A DNA stretch of 64,000 nucleotides from Stenotrophomonas rhizophila (GTDB lineage Bacteria > Pseudomonadota > Gammaproteobacteria > Xanthomonadales > Xanthomonadaceae). Location: contig NZ_CP016294.1 of the NCBI RefSeq assembly GCF_001704155.1, forward strand, positions 477,001 to 541,000. Direction: 5' to 3'. The stretch's first letter is position 1. Every line of letters begins with the position of its first letter. Under the pieces are notes generated by a model. It worked only from the letters and a program-made list of their open reading frames with translations, was not told the DNA's origin and did no database searches. The position numbers were made by a program, and so were the translations under genes. Below are positions 33,225 through 40,975 of the stretch, piece by piece.

Positions 33225-35513
33225 CTATCGGAAGACGAAAGCAACGGCCCTTTCGCAGAATGCTCTGAGTTCCCCGCTGTCCAAGTTAGTTACATCTGCA
33301 GCCGGTTCGCCCTCGGTATGGTGGAACTGGCTGGCGTACTCGTTAATCGCATAAAGCTCTTCTTTGAAGGGCTTTAGCCGCGCGAGCGGGCTGGTCGCCG
33401 GGGCGTCGGTGACGTAAGAAATACACTGACCAAGCATCATTCCCCGAGCGATGAGTGACGGAAACTGTCTGTGAAGCGACCCTTCGACTACCAGTCGAAG
33501 GGCGGGGGCGGCTTGAGCTGCGCCGGCTCCCGTAGAAAGAAAGGTTAGGACCGTCTCTAAGTTGTGCTGGTACGCGCCTTTGCATTCCTTTGCCAGATCC
33601 AGTGCGGAGAAGTCAGAGAAATTGCCGTGCGTGGCGTCGACCTTGAAGCCCGCGCGGCCCAGGGTTTTGAATGGAGACTTGAGAAGTCCCTCTTCCAGCT
33701 CTCTGAGGAAGAACGGATCATGGGCGAGCACGATCAGCTGGGTGCACTGCTTCGCCAATGTTTTCAGTGTCCGTAAAGTGGAGCTTTTTCTCCGCCGGTC
33801 CAGACTGCACATAGGATCGTCGATCACGACTATCCTCTGAGCCAAGTTTGGATCGGCACGCAGCCGGGCAATGAAGAACGCGAAAGCAAGCGCGCGTTTG
33901 TCGCCCTCACTTAGGGAATTGCCGAACGCGGTTCCCTCGGTGCCCGTCAGGTTGATTGGCTCACCCCGCACTCTGATGCCGTAGTTGCTGCGCGGCGCCC
34001 CTCCTGCGCCGCGATACCCGGCAGTGAAGTTCTCTATGCTGATCTGTGCGCCAAACTCGCTCAACAATCGATTGATTTCTTCCATATACGTGGCAAGGTT
34101 TGATGCCATCAGTGAGTCGAGACTAGCCCTCGTCGCTTCCTTGGTCTTGCTGAGGGCCTTTGACTGAGAAGTGAGATCGTCCAGCTCCAACAGTTCCGCG
34201 ACACCGGGGGGGGAATGGCGATAGACGCTCGCGTTCAATCTCGCAAGCTGCGATGAGACGGCCGCCGAGCTCTCACCCCCGACGCTCTGCTTGAACGCTT
34301 CAATTTTGGAACATGCGGCTGAAATCAAGGCGTTCGCCGCGACAACATGACTGATTGCATCAGCCCAGATTGCCTCCGCAGCGACAATGTCGGCTTCTGT
34401 GCCAACCGCCTCCAGAGGGGACAATGACTTGTTCCTTGCTAAAGGAACAATCAACTCTCGAAGATCTGACAGATTCTTCTTCATGCCTTCGGCGTTGAAG
34501 CTCACCGGTTCCAACTGTAAGTGGTCCGCCCAGCCGCTAATTTGCGCCTGCGCTGTGTTGAACCGCTGTTCTAACGAATCGACGACTGCGTCCCCCAGCC
34601 GCTGGTTTGCTTGGGCCTCCAGGCCTGACGTCTTGGCCTTAAGCTGCTTGTATTCTTCGTTGAAGTGAGCCTGATAAGCCCCGATCAGTGCAGATTGACT
34701 TGCGTCCGCGCCGCAGTAAGGACACTCCTTTCCCACTTCATATTGGGAGCCTTGCGATATCCAGTGCTCAAAGCCAGGCGCGGAGTTCTTTGCAAGGTGG
34801 TTCTTTACCAGGCTCTCTGCGTTCGTGGCGATATCGGTAATGGTTGTATTCAGTATCTGGAAAAGCTGATCGGCCTTGAACTGCGGCGCTGGAACTTGCG
34901 TCGGGCTGACTTTTGCTTGAATCGCGGCATTGTTGTTAGCCGCAGCCAAACGAGCCTGCAGCGCTTTACGATCTTCTTCTGGCTGCGCCGGAACCTGCAG
35001 CCCCTTGTAGGTCGCCAGCGACAGGTCGCCTCTCTTGGCAGTCACTTTCGTCGTCTGGTCTCTCAGTCTTGCATTGACCGCAGAGAGGTCTGTATTTGCT
35101 TTGTCGTGGGCGCCCTTTGCGCTTACCGCCTCCTCGCCCAACGCGAACTCTAGGAGCTTCGCTCGTTGGTCCGGTGACACGTCCAAGCCGGCATATACGT
35201 TTCGATGTACGAACTCTGTATCAAAAACTATCAGCTCCGGGCATGTGGCCGACCAAGCGCCGTCGGCTAGCAAAGCGACACCCGTGGGATCCGAGAACTG
35301 CAATGAAGCGGTGAGCTGATTGGTACCGCCAATGGTGTTTCGACGCGTTACCTCCGTCACGTCCCCCTTCGAGCATGAGCGCAGCAGGCAGGCCAGCGTC
35401 GACTTGCCGCGACCATTCTCGGCGAAACCAAGCGTGACCTGATTGAAAAGGGGTGAACTGGAGGTCTGGTGAAGGATTCCCAGGCCACGGACTTCCACGA
35501 TCTGCTTCAGCAT
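33225..35513 (-). CDS. RloC/PrrC-like AAA ATPase with zinc hook (candidate anticodon nuclease)
   Basis: 762 residues. It has Walker A AENGRGKST (31-39), a coiled-coil-like middle with a CPYC zinc hook near 264, an ABC signature LSEGDKRALAFAFF near 533 and Walker B RIVVIDDPMCSLD near 559. The C-terminal domain has R-x3-E (RLVVE, about 672) and NEYASQFHH (about 724). RloC proteins join an SMC-like ATPase with zinc hook to a tRNA anticodon nuclease whose active residues are Arg, Glu and His. ATG 35513 has a correctly spaced GGAGAG; ATG 35519 is too close. GC content is below its neighbours. Likely an anti-phage abortive-infection gene; nuclease activity is inferred. Confidence 0.65.
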   Translation of the reverse strand: MLKQIVEVRGLGILHQTSSSPLFNQVTLGFAENGRGKSTLACLLRSCSKGDVTEVTRRNTIGGTNQLTASLQFSDPTGVALLADGAWSATCPELIVFDTEFVHRNVYAGLDVSPDQRAKLLEFALGEEAVSAKGAHDKANTDLSAVNARLRDQTTKVTAKRGDLSLATYKGLQVPAQPEEDRKALQARLAAANNNAAIQAKVSPTQVPAPQFKADQLFQILNTTITDIATNAESLVKNHLAKNSAPGFEHWISQGSQYEVGKECPYCGADASQSALIGAYQAHFNEEYKQLKAKTSGLEAQANQRLGDAVVDSLEQRFNTAQAQISGWADHLQLEPVSFNAEGMKKNLSDLRELIVPLARNKSLSPLEAVGTEADIVAAEAIWADAISHVVAANALISAACSKIEAFKQSVGGESSAAVSSQLARLNASVYRHSPPGVAELLELDDLTSQSKALSKTKEATRASLDSLMASNLATYMEEINRLLSEFGAQISIENFTAGYRGAGGAPRSNYGIRVRGEPINLTGTEGTAFGNSLSEGDKRALAFAFFIARLRADPNLAQRIVVIDDPMCSLDRRRKSSTLRTLKTLAKQCTQLIVLAHDPFFLRELEEGLLKSPFKTLGRAGFKVDATHGNFSDFSALDLAKECKGAYQHNLETVLTFLSTGAGAAQAAPALRLVVEGSLHRQFPSLIARGMMLGQCISYVTDAPATSPLARLKPFKEELYAINEYASQFHHTEGEPAADVTNLDSGELRAFCERAVAFVFR

Positions 35514-35825
35514 TTTCATCTCTCCGTGATGATGGCGAGGGTGTACCTCAATGCTTGAGTGTCGTCAACAGCCACGATGGTCCGCGGCCTGTCAGCGCCC
35601 AGCGAGCGCACTCGTCTCCCCGCCACGCCTGCGGTCTTCGGACCCCTCTTTTTCTGCAGGCCTGCAACAGCCCGTCCGGGGCCGCCGCAGCTGCTGCTCA
35701 CGCCCTCTTCTACATCGGGCTGGCCCCTGCGGATCCCTGCGACGAGCAACCCCACCGTGGCGGTGCCAGACGGCTTCCAGCGAGGAGCGGCAGCGCTCGA
35801 ATTTCTTGGAGTCCCACCGGAAACA

Positions 35826-36111
35826 GGTAACGGGGTAATTGGCGTCCAGAAAACACCGGAAATCCCTAGTGGCACAAAGGATTCAGCAGGTTACCTCTGA
35901 GGGTGATCTGAGGTAATTTCTCACGGCAGTGGAAGTAATGTCCTTGATTTCAAAGGAAATTCTTTCATATCGATGTTACCTGCCGGGAAGGTAATCAGGT
36001 TACCTAGACGTTACCCTAAAATTACCTTTGATACATTGATATAAGATATTGATTATATTGAAGATATGGAGGTTTCGGCGGGGTGATTACCTAAGTTACC
36101 TGTTTCCGGTG
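35826..36111. repeat. iteron array with terminal inverted repeats, candidate replication origin
   Basis: Eleven copies of (A/G)TTACC or its complement lie at 35826, 35834, 35890, 35912, 35975, 35990, 35999, 36010, 36021, 36086 and 36095. The outer pairs are arranged as mirror images: GGTAAC-N2-GGTAAT at left and ATTACC-N3-GTTACC at right. An 18-bp perfect inverted repeat (CCACCGGAAACAGGTAAC at about 35814-35831 and its complement at 36095-36112) frames the array. The centre (36026-36067) is very AT-rich in a GC-rich genome. This is the look of an origin with initiator iterons and a melting region; a multi-site operator is the alternative. Confidence 0.6.
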
Positions 36112-36371
36112 GCGATCCAAAAAATCAGCCCTATAAGGGCGAAAGGTCCCTGCGACACACTGCCGCCCGTCACTCGCCCTATTGGACAACTGACCCGGTC
36201 GCGACCATCGCTGCCTCTCGTTGGCACGAAGCAACGCAATCGCGTCCCTGGGGCGCGCCGACACCTCCTGCGGTGGAAACCCTGCCAACGCCAGACGCGC
36301 CGCCGGCGTACACGTTGGCGCAGGGCCTGCTAAGGTCCGGGGCGCGGGGGCAATAAAAGGGAGGGCAGCTT

Positions 36372-36797
36372 ATGCCTCTGAGAGCCATTGTCTATTGCAG
36401 CCGCATCGTCCCGGGGACGACGGTCGACCAGATAGATCGCCTGGTACGCGATGCGGCCACGCACAACCTGATCGCGGGTGTTACAGGCGTGCTGTTCTGC
36501 GACGGGCTTAGCTTCCTCCAATACTTTGAGGGGCCTGAAGACGGCATGGCAGTCACGTACGCGCGCATCCTCAACGCGAGTACCCATACGGACATTGTGG
36601 AACTTGGCAGGCGTAGCGGAGGGGAACGCAGGTTCCCCTACTGGTCAATGCACTGGATCCCGGTCGAACAGGTAGACCTTCAGATCGCCAAGGCAAGCGA
36701 GTGGCGCGGCCTGACGCAACGCAAACAAGAATCCATGTTCCAAGTCCCAACCGGACTGGACCGTATGGCTACGTTGGTCGAGCCCCATCTCAACTGA
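36372..36797 (+). CDS. single-domain BLUF blue-light photoreceptor
   Basis: 141 residues, almost entirely one BLUF domain binding FAD. All key residues are present at the positions used in cyanobacterial PixD: Tyr8 (AIVYCSR), Asn32 (THNLIAGVTGVL), Gln50 (FLQYFEG), Trp91 and Met93 (YWSMHW). It should therefore be photoactive. There is no output domain, so it would act by protein contact. It has its own GGGAGGG ribosome site and lies between the iteron array and the HEPN-motif gene. The upstream stretch 36113-36371 holds no other gene that I can support. Confidence 0.85.
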   Translation: MPLRAIVYCSRIVPGTTVDQIDRLVRDAATHNLIAGVTGVLFCDGLSFLQYFEGPEDGMAVTYARILNASTHTDIVELGRRSGGERRFPYWSMHWIPVEQVDLQIAKASEWRGLTQRKQESMFQVPTGLDRMATLVEPHLN

Positions 36798-36964
36798 TTG
36801 TCCACGAACCTACGTGCAGCGGCGTTAAGCCGCTGGCTGCAGGAGCTGCACGACGTAGGTCGCGTCGACGGTTGGTGTTTTGCTAGCCGCGCGATAAGCC
36901 TAGCATTGGCCTGTTGCTTCCGATCCATGCATTCTTGTCAAAAGCCCGAGGTCGACGGATCGCC

Positions 36965-38128
36965 ATGCCTTTGCCTACCAGTTTCGTTGCTAACCTTACT
37001 TGCCCAACATTTTCTGAGATCGCTGCGGAGCTAAAGCGCGAAGGGCGTCAACCGCAAGCCAAGTTCTGCGGGTTGTGGAATGAAGTCGCACCCAGCGATC
37101 TTTACTGCTACCTCCATGCGCGGTACGGACGGCCCAACGGCCTGCAAAACTGGTTGCGAAGTGACAGTTCAGACAACTTGATTCACTGGGAATGGATGCT
37201 GCAGGCATCGCCGGGGTGGGTCTTGTTTCAAGGCATGTCTTTCCGGACCGCGGTGATCTTTCTTGACGTCCCAGGTGCCTGCAGTGACGACATGCCCGAG
37301 CTTGCGGCTCAGATAAAGGCAGATTTTTCCAATCAAGCCAAGTCGATGGGCCAAGTGCGCCAGTCCCTGGAACACTGGACAGAGTTCGTTAACCCTTACC
37401 AACGTATTCGGAGTTCGGTCAATTCTTTGCTCGCCGAACTGGACGCGCTAGGGCTCAGCGCCGAGGATGAGCCAGTTCCGGATATCCAAGGACTTCGATC
37501 AATGCCTAACGGCTACTTGGCGGAGATGGCCGCAAAATACTCCAAAGGCTTGGGGCTGTGCTTTGGAATTAGGTCGATGCTTCCGGTCATGGCGGAGTCG
37601 TTCGTTAACCTTCTTCTGTTTGCGCTAATGCGGCCGGAGCTAAAGTCCGATCAGAGATTACGGGACAACACCATTCGCCAGCCGATCGACATCCGGATCA
37701 AGAGCCTGTCGATCAATTGTGTTGGTTTCAACTCTCCGGTTGATTACACACATCTCGCTTTCAAGGACTACAACTCACTGGTGAACGAGCGAAACGACCT
37801 TCTGCACGGCAACGTTGTGCTCGAAAAGCTCAGGTTTAATGAAGTGTACTTCAGTGGTCGCGTGCCCATTTTCAAACGGTACAGGTCACTGTGGGAGCGG
37901 ACTCTAGGTGTTGACATACAAGCGGTAGGACTTCACCGCCTTGCCAATGAGGTGGAAGTAGTAGAGCGCATGGTGGAACAACTGAAATCTCACCTTAACC
38001 CTGAGACACGGGACCTTATAGACCAGGCATCAGGGCAACGCGACCTTGGCCTGGATCAAAAGAGGGGAAAGTTCGGAATACTCTTTTCCCGGCAACTGGT
38101 CGACATGTTTCCGCCCGACAACGACTAG
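36965..38128 (+). CDS. HEPN-motif protein of unknown family
   Basis: 387 residues. The C-terminal third contains DYNSLVNERNDLLHGNVVLEKL, a clean R-N-x3-H motif typical of HEPN ribonucleases in defence and toxin systems, in a helical surrounding (MLPVMAESFVNLLLFALMRPEL). The N-terminal half is not recognised. The GC content is low for the genome, which suggests transfer. ATG 36965 is preferred; an upstream TTG is weaker. It neighbours the integrase, where phage cargo commonly sits. It could be an RNA-cutting defence effector or a HEPN without activity. The 167 bases between the BLUF gene and this gene show nothing further. Confidence 0.55.
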   Translation: MPLPTSFVANLTCPTFSEIAAELKREGRQPQAKFCGLWNEVAPSDLYCYLHARYGRPNGLQNWLRSDSSDNLIHWEWMLQASPGWVLFQGMSFRTAVIFLDVPGACSDDMPELAAQIKADFSNQAKSMGQVRQSLEHWTEFVNPYQRIRSSVNSLLAELDALGLSAEDEPVPDIQGLRSMPNGYLAEMAAKYSKGLGLCFGIRSMLPVMAESFVNLLLFALMRPELKSDQRLRDNTIRQPIDIRIKSLSINCVGFNSPVDYTHLAFKDYNSLVNERNDLLHGNVVLEKLRFNEVYFSGRVPIFKRYRSLWERTLGVDIQAVGLHRLANEVEVVERMVEQLKSHLNPETRDLIDQASGQRDLGLDQKRGKFGILFSRQLVDMFPPDND

Positions 38129-38130
38129 AT

Positions 38131-39198
38131 CTACGTTGATTTAGGTGTTCGGTGAAGTGACTCAGGGCGCAGCTGTGTGTACCGCTTTAGCTCGTTCCAA
38201 GACTCGTGAAGCGTGACCGCCGCAACCTCTGGTATGTCGTAACCCAGTTCGAACAGTCGCGAGGTGGCTTCGTGACGGAGGTCGTGAAAGCACAGGTCCA
38301 CAATCTGTAGCTTCGTGCAGGCCCTGGTGAAGGCGGTCCCCACCGAGCTGGCTTTGTAGGGAAAAATCCGTCCATCGGTATCCGTCTTCGGTTGCCGTTG
38401 CACGATCTCCCATGCATCCCCCAGGAGGGGGAACGTCTTGTGATTTCCCGCCTTCCTACGGGGGTGCTTGGCATCCCTGAGCAGGGCAGTTCGGTTGACC
38501 AGGTCGACGTCGGACCACAGCAGCCGGGTGATTTCGCTCTCTCGCTTCGCGCTCAGGATGGCGAAGTCAATGATGTCGACCATCGGAATGGTCGACCGCC
38601 ACGCGGCGGCTCGGAAATGGTCTCGCAGGCTCTGCAGCTCGTCGGCGGTGGGCCGCCTGTCCCGACGCTTCGACTTTCCAACCAGTCGCAGCAAGCGCAG
38701 CACTGGCCGCGCTTCGGCGACGGGGTCGCTGGCCATCTTCACGCCCTTCATCGGAGCGGCGAGTTTCAGCAGCTCGGAGAGGTAGCCCAACTCTACGTTC
38801 ATCGTCGCGGGCGCGCAGGCTGGGATAATTACCCCGTTGGCCATCATGTGGTCGCCGCGGATCCGCCGGCGGGCATGCTCGATCACGTCGTTGGCTGTCA
38901 GCCGCCTAGCCACGATGTCGCCGAGGCTCTCACGGATCCGCGACATGTTGCCGGAATGAGTTTTGGAGATAGCCCTGACGGTGGCCAGCTCGTTGGTCCG
39001 CCAGTCGATTAGCTCACCAATGGTGATGTCCTCACCTGGTGTGCCACCTCGAGCCTCGTAGTCAGCCTGCTCGCGCTCAATGCGCTCGGCCCAGGCTTTC
39101 GCTGCGGTCTTGGTGGGGAAAGTGCGGTATTGGTCTTTGTGGCCCTTCCGGCGCACCATTGCGCGCCAGCGGCCGTTGCGGTTCTGCAGCGTTGCCAT
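38131..39198 (-). CDS. tyrosine recombinase (dusA-targeting integrase)
   Basis: 355 residues. The N-terminal arm-binding domain (MATLQNRNGRWRAMVRRKGHKDQYRTFPTKTAAKAWAERIE), a SAM-like core, then catalytic residues: Arg in SAKRESEITRLLW, His-x2-Arg in HDLRHEATSRL, the His/Trp position in LHESWNELK, and the nucleophile Tyr340 (ELKRYTQL). It adjoins and points away from dusA, exactly the arrangement of dusA-associated integrases. ATG 39198 is chosen over 39285 as the natural N-terminus; the upstream segment carries the repeated arm sites. Confidence 0.88.
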   Translation of the reverse strand: MATLQNRNGRWRAMVRRKGHKDQYRTFPTKTAAKAWAERIEREQADYEARGGTPGEDITIGELIDWRTNELATVRAISKTHSGNMSRIRESLGDIVARRLTANDVIEHARRRIRGDHMMANGVIIPACAPATMNVELGYLSELLKLAAPMKGVKMASDPVAEARPVLRLLRLVGKSKRRDRRPTADELQSLRDHFRAAAWRSTIPMVDIIDFAILSAKRESEITRLLWSDVDLVNRTALLRDAKHPRRKAGNHKTFPLLGDAWEIVQRQPKTDTDGRIFPYKASSVGTAFTRACTKLQIVDLCFHDLRHEATSRLFELGYDIPEVAAVTLHESWNELKRYTQLRPESLHRTPKST

Positions 39199-39201
39199 GT
39201 T

Positions 39202-39240
39202 GTTGTGCCATTCCCTGTTGTGCCAATCCCTCGCTGGCAC
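39202..39240. repeat. candidate integrase arm-type sites, right end
   Basis: GTTGTGCCA occurs at 39202-39210 and 39217-39225, both followed by a TCCC-type tail, and TGGCAC at 39235-39240. These are the reverse complement of the left-end TGGCACAAC motif and lie just before the integrase start, the usual place for arm sites and integrase autoregulation. Confidence 0.55.
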
Positions 39241-39310
39241 AGTAATGGTACAACTGGTCGGAAAATGGCGGGAAAAAACGGGCAAATGCGGGAAGAAGTG
39301 AGTGCCTTAT

Positions 39311-40321
39311 ATGGTTGATAAGTCGATGAAATCTATGGAATTGAAGGGTATTCGTCTTTGCGTGGCGCCGATGATGGATTGGACGGACCGCCATTGCCGC
39401 GTGTTCCACAGGCTGCTGGCCCCGGGTGCGCGGCTGTACACGGAAATGGTGCACGCCAACGCGGTGATCCACGGCGACCGGGAGCGCCTGCTCGGCTTCG
39501 ATGGCAGCGAACAGCCGCTGGCCCTGCAGCTGGGCGGCAGCGATCCGGCCCTGCTCGCGCAGGCCGCGCAGATTGCCCAGGACTGGGGCTACGACGAGGT
39601 CAATCTCAACTGCGGCTGCCCCTCCGACCGGGTCCAGGCCGGCCGCTTCGGCGCCTGCCTGATGCGCGAGCCCACTCTGGTGGCCGAGTGCGTGGCGGCC
39701 ATGGTCGGCGCGGTGGACATCCCGGTCACGGTGAAGTGCCGGTTGGGTGTGGATGACGACAACGACTACGAAAACTTCGTGAACTTCGTCGATCAATCCG
39801 CCAACGCCGGCAGCGCGATGTTCATCGTGCACGCCCGCAACGCGTGGCTGAAGGGTCTGTCGCCGAAGGAAAACCGCGAAGTGCCGCCGCTGCGTTACGA
39901 CTGGGCGCACCGGCTCAAGGCCGACCGCCCGCAGCTGCAGATCGTGCTCAACGGCGGCTTGGCCACCGTTGAGGCTGCCCAGGCCCAGCTGCCCGCGCTG
40001 GACGGGGTGATGCTGGGCCGCGCGGCCTACCACGACCCCTACGTGCTGCATCAGCTGGAGGCTGCGCAGACCGGTGCTGCGCTGCAGCCACGCGAGGCGC
40101 TGCTGCGCGCCATGCGCCCCTATATCGAGGCCCAGCTGGCCGGTGGGCTGGCGCTGAAGCACATCACCCGCCACCTGCTGGGCCTGTTCCACGGGCAGCC
40201 CGGTGGCCGCGCCTTCCGGCAGGTGCTGAGCGAGGGTGCGCACCGCCCCGGCGCCGATTGGAGCCTGATCGAGCAGGCCCTGACCATCACCCGCGATCAG
40301 GCAGAACGCGTCGCAGCGTGA
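39311..40321 (+). CDS. dusA: tRNA-dihydrouridine(20/20a) synthase
   Basis: 336 residues from ATG 39311 (a GTG at 39302 with better ribosome-site spacing is possible). FMN enzyme reducing U20/U20a in tRNA. It shows VAPMMDWTDRH, the catalytic Cys in NLNCGCPSDRVQAGRFGACLM, KCRLGVDD, HARNAWLKGLSPKENREVPPL and NGG. The first ~20 codons (MVDKSMKSMELKGIRLC) come from the element, replacing the host N-terminus left at 20169. Expression now depends on sequence brought by the element. Confidence 0.92.
   Translation: MVDKSMKSMELKGIRLCVAPMMDWTDRHCRVFHRLLAPGARLYTEMVHANAVIHGDRERLLGFDGSEQPLALQLGGSDPALLAQAAQIAQDWGYDEVNLNCGCPSDRVQAGRFGACLMREPTLVAECVAAMVGAVDIPVTVKCRLGVDDDNDYENFVNFVDQSANAGSAMFIVHARNAWLKGLSPKENREVPPLRYDWAHRLKADRPQLQIVLNGGLATVEAAQAQLPALDGVMLGRAAYHDPYVLHQLEAAQTGAALQPREALLRAMRPYIEAQLAGGLALKHITRHLLGLFHGQPGGRAFRQVLSEGAHRPGADWSLIEQALTITRDQAERVAA
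39359..39388 (+). other. attR (right attachment site)
   Basis: Codons for CVAPMMDWTD within intact dusA, with core ATGATGGA at 39371-39378. It is located between the integrase start and the dusA body, as expected for dusA-targeting integrases. Confidence 0.75.
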
Positions 40322-40368
40322 ACCGCGTCTCAGACCGCGCTTGACATCGGGCGACAAGTAGCCGTCAA

Positions 40369-40386
40369 TGTTCACCTAGATGAACA
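40369..40386. promoter_or_regulatory. inverted repeat upstream of phoP operon
   Basis: TGTTCA-N6-TGAACA is a perfect inverted repeat, with a further GTTCA at 40409-40413. It lies 165 bases before the first gene of the operon. Candidate regulator binding site; the regulator is unknown. Confidence 0.4.
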
Positions 40387-40497
40387 AAGCGATGCGGCGG
40401 TCAGAAAAGTTCAGACCGGATTCACTGCGTAAAACCAAGAATTTGCAAAAGATTCGTAAAGTGCCGGCCCAGGCTGGCGGCTGCCGATTCACAACTT

Positions 40498-40526
40498 TTG
40501 AACGTTTTGACGCGCTCCGCTAGGAT
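40498..40526 (+). promoter_or_regulatory. promoter of the phoPQ operon, near-leaderless
   Basis: TTGAAC (40498-40503), a 17-base spacer and TAGGAT (40521-40526). The start codon of the first gene is only 9 bases after the -10, so transcription would begin at or next to the ATG. Confidence 0.55.
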
Positions 40527-40534
40527 CAGACCTG

Positions 40535-40903
40535 ATGTCATCCGTAACCCGCCACCGCCGTCTTGCCGTTGCCGCCCTGCTGGCGAGCGGTGCCGTTGCT
40601 GCCATTGGCAGTGCCGGCGCCCAAGCCCCCCAGCCGGATCCGGCCCGGGCAGAGATGGTGCGGGCCTCGCGTGGTGCCCCGCCGGAACGCTCCCTGTCCG
40701 ACGCCGTGCGGCGGGTCCAGCGGACCACCGGTGGACACATCCTCGGCGCCGAACGGGTGCCCTTCGATGGCCGGGACATCAACCGGGTGAAATACATGGA
40801 TGACAGGGGTCGCGTCCGCTACATGGACGATCCGGCCCAGCCGCGTTCACAGCCCCGCACGCCGCGTTCGGATATGTCATCACTACGCGGCGATAACCCC
40901 TGA
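40535..40903 (+). CDS. small secreted protein, PepSY-like, upstream of phoP
   Basis: 122 residues with a signal peptide ending about AGAQA (residue 31). A short domain SLSDAVRRVQRTTGGHILGAERVPFDGRDINRVKYMDDRGRVRYMDDP resembles PepSY repeats, which often inhibit or sense at the cell envelope. It stands first in the two-component operon, 72 bases before phoP, and could tune the sensor kinase. The role is inferred from position. Confidence 0.65.
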   Translation: MSSVTRHRRLAVAALLASGAVAAIGSAGAQAPQPDPARAEMVRASRGAPPERSLSDAVRRVQRTTGGHILGAERVPFDGRDINRVKYMDDRGRVRYMDDPAQPRSQPRTPRSDMSSLRGDNP

Positions 40904-40975
40904 ACGGGGATAGTTGTCCGCAGTCATCTGTTAGCCACTGGCCCCAGGCCACACCCAGGACACTAGGGAGAGTTC

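Larger units (their letters stand above)
20232..39378. mobile_element. dusA-integrated defective P2-like prophage or satellite, about 19 kb
   Basis: Bounded by the identical 8-base core ATGATGGA inside the dusA motif VAPMMDW at both ends. It contains a tyrosine integrase beside dusA, a leftward early operon, a divergent repressor, P2-type terminase and portal genes, a truncated scaffold gene, and a cargo region 32.3-38.1 kb. No capsid, tail or lysis genes are present. Integrases targeting this site in dusA are an established family. The element cannot make particles alone; it is either a deletion derivative or an element relying on a helper. Confidence 0.85.

Noticed and set aside
35814..36112. 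CRISPR array
   Set aside because: Repeats are 6 bases long, in both orientations and irregularly spaced, with no cas genes. No CRISPR array is seen anywhere in the window.
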